Origin: Oscillospiraceae bacterium
Lineage (GTDB): Bacteria > Bacillota > Clostridia > Oscillospirales > Ruminococcaceae
NCBI GenBank assembly: GCA_902363145.1
Contig: CABIZB010000003.1
Location: forward strand, 248,001 to 312,000
DNA: 64,000 nt
Direction of reading: 5' to 3'
Positions 59,280 through 64,000 of the stretch are shown here, piece after piece. The notes under the pieces are model-generated. The model searched no databases. It was given only the letters and a program-made list of their open reading frames with translations, and had not been told where the DNA came from. Position 1 is the first letter of the stretch; every line of letters begins with the position of its first letter. Both the position numbers and the translations under genes were made by a program.

Positions 59280-60560
59280 TTATTTTATCTTTCTTGCTTC
59301 CACATAATAGCGCTTATCCTCCGCATGACCCATGGAGAAGGTCTTTCTGGGCAGTGCGCCGTCCTTGATGACTGTGGGGAAAAGCTCGTCCTTGCCCATG
59401 TCGGGGAGCAGCACTCCTGCGCAGCCCTCCCTGGAAGCAAGCTGCCTTACAATATCGGCGCCGTGGATATAATCTACCTTGCCGCCCTTTGCGGAAAGGT
59501 ACTTGTCTATGAAATTCTGCACACTGCCAACGGTAAGGTTAGAAGTGGGCTTGGTGATGTAATATTTCTTTTCGGTGCTTCCGCATACCCATACAAAGCT
59601 CTGAGAAGCCGTTCCGTTTTCGGAAAGGCCCAGTTCGTCAGTCATCTCGGCAAGCATATCTTCGGTGTCAACACCCTCGATAATGCGGTGAATAGCCTCA
59701 AACTCCAGAGCGTCGCTGTGGAGATTTACTATCTCCGCCAGTGCATAGCGGGCAGGGTGGTTTGAAAAGTCCTTATCGGGATTTTCTCGCTTCAGCTCCT
59801 CGTAATATTCCTTGGCAGTGGCAAGGGAATGGTTTCCGTCGCCCATTGCATACAACAGAACGGGAGTGCCCTTGCCGTACTTTTTCTCGAACTCCTCGCT
59901 GTTTCCCAGAGCCGCAAGAGCAGAATCTGTCTCGGCAACAGTTTCACCGTCCATAAGATAGCCCTTTATGCTGCCGCCGTTTTTCATAAGCGTAAAGTCA
60001 TAAAGCTTTTTGAGGGAAGCTTTCTTTGCGCTCACCTTTTCAATGACGGTCTTTTCGGGGTCGTCAATAAGTATCATAATGTGGGGAAGCTCCAGGGGCG
60101 CACCTCTGCGGACTTTAAGACGGGGAGGGATCCTCTCCGCAACTGTAGCTTCGGTAGCTCTCACGGCAGAGCCGCTGCCCTTGCGGTAATCGTACTGCTC
60201 CAGGTCAACAGCTCCTACGATACCGCAGCGAACCTTGCCTGTGCTGTCGGTGCGCTCAATGTATATCATTGCGTTCTTATACTCTTTGAAAATACCGTCG
60301 GAGATGTATTTTTCCATATTCTTTCTGATATCGGATATCATCTGCTCCGAATCGGGGCTTTCAAGATATGCTTCGGGAAGAATAAGGTCAAGAGCGGAGG
60401 GAGCGCCCTCTGCAATGCGTGCAGCGTCCTTCCAGTATTCGGGCTGGGAGGTGAACTGGTCGCAGGCAACAACTGCCCACTTGGACATATCCGTATTTTC
60501 GGCAGGAAGCAAAATATCCGCCGTGCCGAATGCGGTGGATGCTTTAAAGTTATTATCCAT
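59280..60560 (-). CDS. DUF1015 family protein
   Basis: A 426-residue protein of the DUF1015 family: VACDQFTSQPEYW near the start, PHIMILIDDPEKTVI and the hallmark YAMGDGNHSLATAKEYYE, where the DGNH segment is invariant. The function is unproven; relatives lie near serine or phospholipid metabolism in some genomes. It has its own promoter and precedes a GNAT gene. Confidence 0.85.
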   Translation of the reverse strand: MDNNFKASTAFGTADILLPAENTDMSKWAVVACDQFTSQPEYWKDAARIAEGAPSALDLILPEAYLESPDSEQMISDIRKNMEKYISDGIFKEYKNAMIYIERTDSTGKVRCGIVGAVDLEQYDYRKGSGSAVRATEATVAERIPPRLKVRRGAPLELPHIMILIDDPEKTVIEKVSAKKASLKKLYDFTLMKNGGSIKGYLMDGETVAETDSALAALGNSEEFEKKYGKGTPVLLYAMGDGNHSLATAKEYYEELKRENPDKDFSNHPARYALAEIVNLHSDALEFEAIHRIIEGVDTEDMLAEMTDELGLSENGTASQSFVWVCGSTEKKYYITKPTSNLTVGSVQNFIDKYLSAKGGKVDYIHGADIVRQLASREGCAGVLLPDMGKDELFPTVIKDGALPRKTFSMGHAEDKRYYVEARKIK

Positions 60561-60592
60561 AAAATTATCCTCACAAAATAAACATTTACTTT

Positions 60593-60620
60593 ATTATACC
60601 ATATCGGAAGGATTTTGCAA
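60593..60620 (-). promoter_or_regulatory. promoter for the DUF1015-GNAT operon
   Basis: Read leftward, TTGCAA (60620-60615) and TATAAT (60598-60593) with a 16-base spacer, 33 bases before the DUF1015 start. Confidence 0.6.
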
Positions 60621-60706
60621 GGTCAAACAAAAAATTTTTCATATCACGTTTTCGCTGATATAGATATTCATTTGTTAAAACATATCGAATTTTGTAGATA
60701 TAGCTA

Positions 60707-60735
60707 TTGCAAAAGCGGATATTATGTTGTATAAT
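60707..60735 (+). promoter_or_regulatory. sigma-A promoter for rlmB
   Basis: TTGCAA (60707) and TATAAT (60730) with a 17-base spacer, 81 bases before the rlmB start. It is divergent from the DUF1015 promoter. Confidence 0.65.
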
Positions 60736-60816
60736 ATATTAGTATAGCTATTTATGCTCAAATGAAATTACTTGTCCTTACCGCACACGCAGGATAAGGA
60801 CGGATTGGAGATAATT

Positions 60817-61710
60817 ATGGCGCAGCAGCGTTTTGATAAAGACAGGAAAAAGAGCTTCGGCGGATACGGAAAGCCCAAGGGCGATTATAAGCGTCCCTAC
60901 GGCGGTTCTCCCCGCAACGAGCGCAGCGACTATGACCGTGATGAAAGACCTGCGGATTTTGCTGACAGCGACGAGGTAACAGGTCTCATCGTCGGCAGAA
61001 ATCCCGTTATGGAAGCACTTAAATCAGGCAAGGCGCTCGATACTATTTATGTAAACGAAAATGCAGGAGGCAGCATCGGTGCCATTACCAGAATTGCCCG
61101 TGAGCGTGGCATCGTCATCAAGAACGTAAGCGATCAGAAGCTTACTCAGATGTGCGGCGGCGCTTCCCATCAGGGAATAATCGCTTCGGGTGCCTGTGCG
61201 GAATATGTTTCCGTAGAGGATATTCTGGCTATTTCAAAAAAGAAAGGCACTGCGCCTTTCATCATCATATGCGATGAGATAGAAGACCCCCACAATCTTG
61301 GCGCAATAATCCGTACAGCCGAGGCTGCAGGCGCTGACGGCATCATAATCCCCAAGCGCAGAAGCGCATCGCTGAATGCCACTGTTTTCAAGACCTCCGC
61401 AGGTGCGGCAAGCTGGCTCCCCGTTGCAAGGGTGGCAAATCTTGGTACTGCCATTGACGAGCTGAAAAAGAACGGCATTTGGATATACGGCACAGATGCC
61501 GGCGGTGAAAACTACTCCGACACCTCCTTTACAGGACCTATCGGTCTGGTAATAGGCTCCGAGGGCTTCGGCATGGGCAGGCTTATCCGTGACAAGTGCG
61601 ATTTTCTTGTAAAGCTCCCCATGTACGGAAAGATCACCTCACTCAACGCTTCCGTTGCAGCAGGCATATTCATGTATGAGGCTGTAAGACAGAGAGCGGC
61701 TGTAAAGTGA
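60817..61710 (+). CDS. rlmB: 23S rRNA 2'-O-ribose methyltransferase, SpoU/RlmB family
   Basis: A 297-residue SPOUT methyltransferase. A basic, Gly/Arg/Asp-rich N-terminal tail (about residues 1-55) precedes the substrate-binding domain (GLIVGRNPVMEALKSGKALD). The catalytic knot shows ICDEIEDPHNLGAIIRTAEA, then LVIGSEGFGMGRLI and LPMYGKITSLNASVAAGIF. It methylates a guanosine or other ribose in rRNA; the exact site needs testing. I start at ATG 60817 with GGAG 6 bases upstream, not at 60772. Confidence 0.92.
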   Translation: MAQQRFDKDRKKSFGGYGKPKGDYKRPYGGSPRNERSDYDRDERPADFADSDEVTGLIVGRNPVMEALKSGKALDTIYVNENAGGSIGAITRIARERGIVIKNVSDQKLTQMCGGASHQGIIASGACAEYVSVEDILAISKKKGTAPFIIICDEIEDPHNLGAIIRTAEAAGADGIIIPKRRSASLNATVFKTSAGAASWLPVARVANLGTAIDELKKNGIWIYGTDAGGENYSDTSFTGPIGLVIGSEGFGMGRLIRDKCDFLVKLPMYGKITSLNASVAAGIFMYEAVRQRAAVK

Positions 61711-61746
61711 TAAGTCTTGAAATTGTATGCAAGGAGGAAATAGATA

Positions 61747-64000
61747 TTGGCTGAAAATAAATTTTCTCTTGAAGATATACTGAGCGAATATCCGTCAGAC
61801 GGTGAATCTCCCGATGAAGCCGCTCTGGACGATATTCTGAGCAGCTATCCCGCCACAAAGAATTACGAGGATTCGGGTCTTGCGGAGATATTTGACAGCA
61901 GAAACCCCACTAACGATATCAGTCTCAGCGGCATAAATATCTCGCTGGAGCAGGATTATCCCTCTCCCGAGGAGATACGCAACAGCCGTCCCAAGTCGGT
62001 GCATGACATTCCCGAGGATCAGCTTACCGAAGAGGAACGCATCAAAAAGGACAAGCAGATAAAATATGAGATAATGAGCGGCGACTATGACCGCAAGTAT
62101 ATGCCCGATGAGCTGAAAACCGACGCAGAGCTGCGGGCGGAGCGTGAGGAAAAGGAAGCTGCCGAGAAAAAGACGAAGAAAACCAAGGTAAAGCCCGTCA
62201 AAAAGCGTTTTGATGTTGATATCACAGAGGGCATAAAGGGCCTGAGGGATATCTACGACGAGGAAGAGGATGATTTTGACAAGAAATACGGTTCTTCTCC
62301 TCTGCTGACGGACACCGACCTTATCCCCAAACGTGAAAAGCGTGAGATTCCCTTTGAGATCGAACAGCCCGAGGGCATGAGCCTTTCGGAAAAGATGGAG
62401 CGTCAGGACGAGTACGAGGAAAAATATGCCTCTGCCGAGCCAAAGCGTGAACACAATAAGGTCAAGCCCGAAAAGGTAACTCCCAAGAAGGCTGTCCGTG
62501 AGCGTGACCCATTCGACAAATATGCCGATGATAACGACCTTGACAGTATCCTGAGCCAGTACGAAAAGACCGAGCGTCCCAAGACGCTGGCACGAAGCGA
62601 TACATCGCATCTCAAGGGCTTTACCGACATCTTCAACAAGCTCCTTGCCAAGGAAGAGTCGGACGGCGAAGGCTCCGAGCTGCTGGAAGAGAGCAAGAAG
62701 ATAAAGCATCAGAACAATCCCTCAGCTATTGAAAGAAAGAAGATATCCGATATCGACCTTGACCTTTCGGACAAGCTCATTCAGGACACAGCCCAGATAA
62801 GCCGCAGCAAGGCTGACACCGAGCTGGAAAAAATGAGCGCCCTTAAAGAGCGCAGAAGCAAGAAGATAAAGGATTTCGTCCTTGTGGGCGACGAAGAGGA
62901 AAACACCGAGGCGGAGGTAGCCGAGGAAAAGGAAAATGAAGAGATAGACGACTTCAAGAGCCTTGAAGATGCTCCCGATATTGAAAAGCATATCGCCGAG
63001 CAGAAAGGCCGTCTGGCAGGCAGACTGGTTGTGCTGTTCATCTGCTTCATAGCCTCTACCTATATGGCGATAGCAAACGACTTCAACCTCCCCGTACTTG
63101 AAACATTCACACTGATAAACAAGCGCAGCCAGCCCGACGTTTTCCTGTTCATCAACAGCGTTATCGGCGTTGTTGCGGGATTTGTGGCATCGCAGACCAT
63201 ATCCAGCGGCATTTCAAAGCTCTTTTCCATGAAAGCCGACTGCGACACCCTTTCGGCAATGGCGCTTATTTCGGGACTGCTGACCTCAATGGTATCCCTG
63301 GCGGATTCCAATATGGTTCGTGGCAGCTTCGTTTACATCTATATCCCCGTTGCGGTGGGCGCACTTATCTTCAACACCATAGGCAAGCTGCTCATCATCA
63401 GCAGAACACAGCGCAGCTTCTCCTACATTTCGGGAGACAATGACCGCTACGCCCTCTTTATCGTGGAGGACGAGGACAAGGCGCAGAACTTCACAAGAGG
63501 CGCTCTCACTGACTTCCCCATTCTTGCGGGAATGCAGAAAACAGAGGTCATCACCGATTTCCTTAAAACATCATACGCCAACGACAGCACCGACAGGTTC
63601 TGCCGTATAGTTTCCCCCATAATCGCAGGCGCAGGTCTGCTGCTGGGCATGATCTCGGCACTGCTGGGCATAAGCGAGCACGGAACGATAGGCGCTGTCT
63701 GCATGGGTCTTTCCACATTCTCAGCCTGCGCATCTATCTGCTCATGCTTCTCAATGATGTTGGTGATAAATATGCCGATGGAAAAGGCATCTGTAAAGTA
63801 TAACGCAAAGCAGGGCGCTATCATCGGCTTTGACAGCATCGACGAATTTGCCGATACCAACAGCATTATGATAGACGCTTCACAGCTGTTCCCTCCCGGA
63901 AGCATTATCCTCAGGAACATAAAGTCCTTCCCCGATACAAGCATTGACGAAGCCATTGTCGAGGCGGCAAGCCTTACAAGCCAGGCAGGCAGCGTGCTGA
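61747..64000 (+). CDS. large membrane protein, degenerate P-type ATPase-like (3' end outside window)
   Basis: The frame from TTG 61747, with AGGAGG 9 bases upstream, stays open to the window edge (751 codons seen). The first about 420 residues are soluble, charged and probably disordered, with three DILSxY motifs. Four helices follow (about 425-560), then a cytosolic segment (SGDNDRYALFIVEDEDKAQN), two more helices, and INMPMEKASVKYNAKQGAII leading to DTNSIMIDASQLFPPG. This order matches a P1B-type ATPase, where DKTGTLT is expected; here Asp710 is followed by ASQLFP, so only the aspartate remains. Function unknown. Confidence 0.65.
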   Translation, partial: MAENKFSLEDILSEYPSDGESPDEAALDDILSSYPATKNYEDSGLAEIFDSRNPTNDISLSGINISLEQDYPSPEEIRNSRPKSVHDIPEDQLTEEERIKKDKQIKYEIMSGDYDRKYMPDELKTDAELRAEREEKEAAEKKTKKTKVKPVKKRFDVDITEGIKGLRDIYDEEEDDFDKKYGSSPLLTDTDLIPKREKREIPFEIEQPEGMSLSEKMERQDEYEEKYASAEPKREHNKVKPEKVTPKKAVRERDPFDKYADDNDLDSILSQYEKTERPKTLARSDTSHLKGFTDIFNKLLAKEESDGEGSELLEESKKIKHQNNPSAIERKKISDIDLDLSDKLIQDTAQISRSKADTELEKMSALKERRSKKIKDFVLVGDEEENTEAEVAEEKENEEIDDFKSLEDAPDIEKHIAEQKGRLAGRLVVLFICFIASTYMAIANDFNLPVLETFTLINKRSQPDVFLFINSVIGVVAGFVASQTISSGISKLFSMKADCDTLSAMALISGLLTSMVSLADSNMVRGSFVYIYIPVAVGALIFNTIGKLLIISRTQRSFSYISGDNDRYALFIVEDEDKAQNFTRGALTDFPILAGMQKTEVITDFLKTSYANDSTDRFCRIVSPIIAGAGLLLGMISALLGISEHGTIGAVCMGLSTFSACASICSCFSMMLVINMPMEKASVKYNAKQGAIIGFDSIDEFADTNSIMIDASQLFPPGSIILRNIKSFPDTSIDEAIVEAASLTSQAGSVL

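Noticed and set aside
61795..62709. A 304-residue leftward ORF with many hydrophobic residues
   Set aside because: It is the complement of the charged N-terminal region of the P-type-ATPase-like gene, whose frame has a strong RBS and runs unbroken for 2.2 kb.

Overview
The window looks like a chromosomal segment of a Gram-positive anaerobe of the Clostridia, most like a Ruminococcus-type (Oscillospiraceae) gut or rumen fibre degrader. This placement is inferred from gene content: a cytosolic GH2 beta-mannosidase, a lipoprotein GH5 glucanase, a SASA-type acetylesterase, HPr with both His15 and Ser46 signatures, CdaR/PucR, ylxM-ffh, FtsEX with a coiled-coil hydrolase, and a small EF-hand/dockerin-like protein. 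There is no rRNA, tRNA, CRISPR array or prophage. Genes are dense, often overlap by ATGA, and several start at TTG or GTG behind good Shine-Dalgarno sites.

Layout. 1-6128: beta-mannosidase (cut at the left edge), an HD hydrolase, a decayed MFS gene, a PAP2 phosphatase, a DUF3810 metalloprotease-like protein and precorrin-2 dehydrogenase. 6129-7193: two adjacent MITE-like repeats and a truncated DUF1893 gene. 7194-21033: a rightward series of tepA-like ClpP, uppP, ftsK/spoIIIE, a membrane protein, YgiQ radical SAM, a ComEC-like MBL hydrolase with DUF3006, an RpiR regulator, a BaiN-like flavoprotein, a large unknown protein with YolD, and a zinc-ribbon membrane protein. 21249-24299 (leftward): an ABC exporter with LytTR-DUF3021 regulation and an Asp-rich EF-hand miniprotein. 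24480-29348: GH5 coupled to a possible nuclease/winged-helix protein, a GNAT gene split by a repeat, DUF378, a diguanylate cyclase and dtd.

29636-35927 (leftward) is the most unusual locus: a nitrogenase-like NifH/NifD/NifK set translationally coupled and joined to a FecBCD-type metal-chelate ABC transporter. It is driven by a consensus promoter flanked by two TTAGC-type inverted repeats. It lacks NifE/N/B and is not expected to fix nitrogen. A reductase acting on an imported metal-organic ligand, or on a substrate tied to metal supply, is the working inference.

36276-49730: an acetylesterase, AEC transporter, PHP phosphatase, a DHHW protein cluster, an S41 protease homologue whose catalytic serine is replaced by glycine, an M23 hydrolase with a PcsB-like coiled coil beside FtsEX, a CdaR regulator with a structured leader, and HPr. 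50043-54702: the translation/SRP block trmD, aldo-keto reductase, rimM, khpA, rpsP, ffh, ylxM. 54970-64000: RodA/FtsW, a lipoprotein, an XRE regulator, an atypical response regulator, GNAT, DUF1015, rlmB, and a large membrane protein (cut at the right edge) that looks like a degenerate P-type ATPase.

Short dispersed palindromic repeats of two terminal types (AGAACC... and ATACTRATC...) recur across the window. One has interrupted a gene. These look like non-autonomous mobile elements. All assignments come from reading the sequence; no database search was run.
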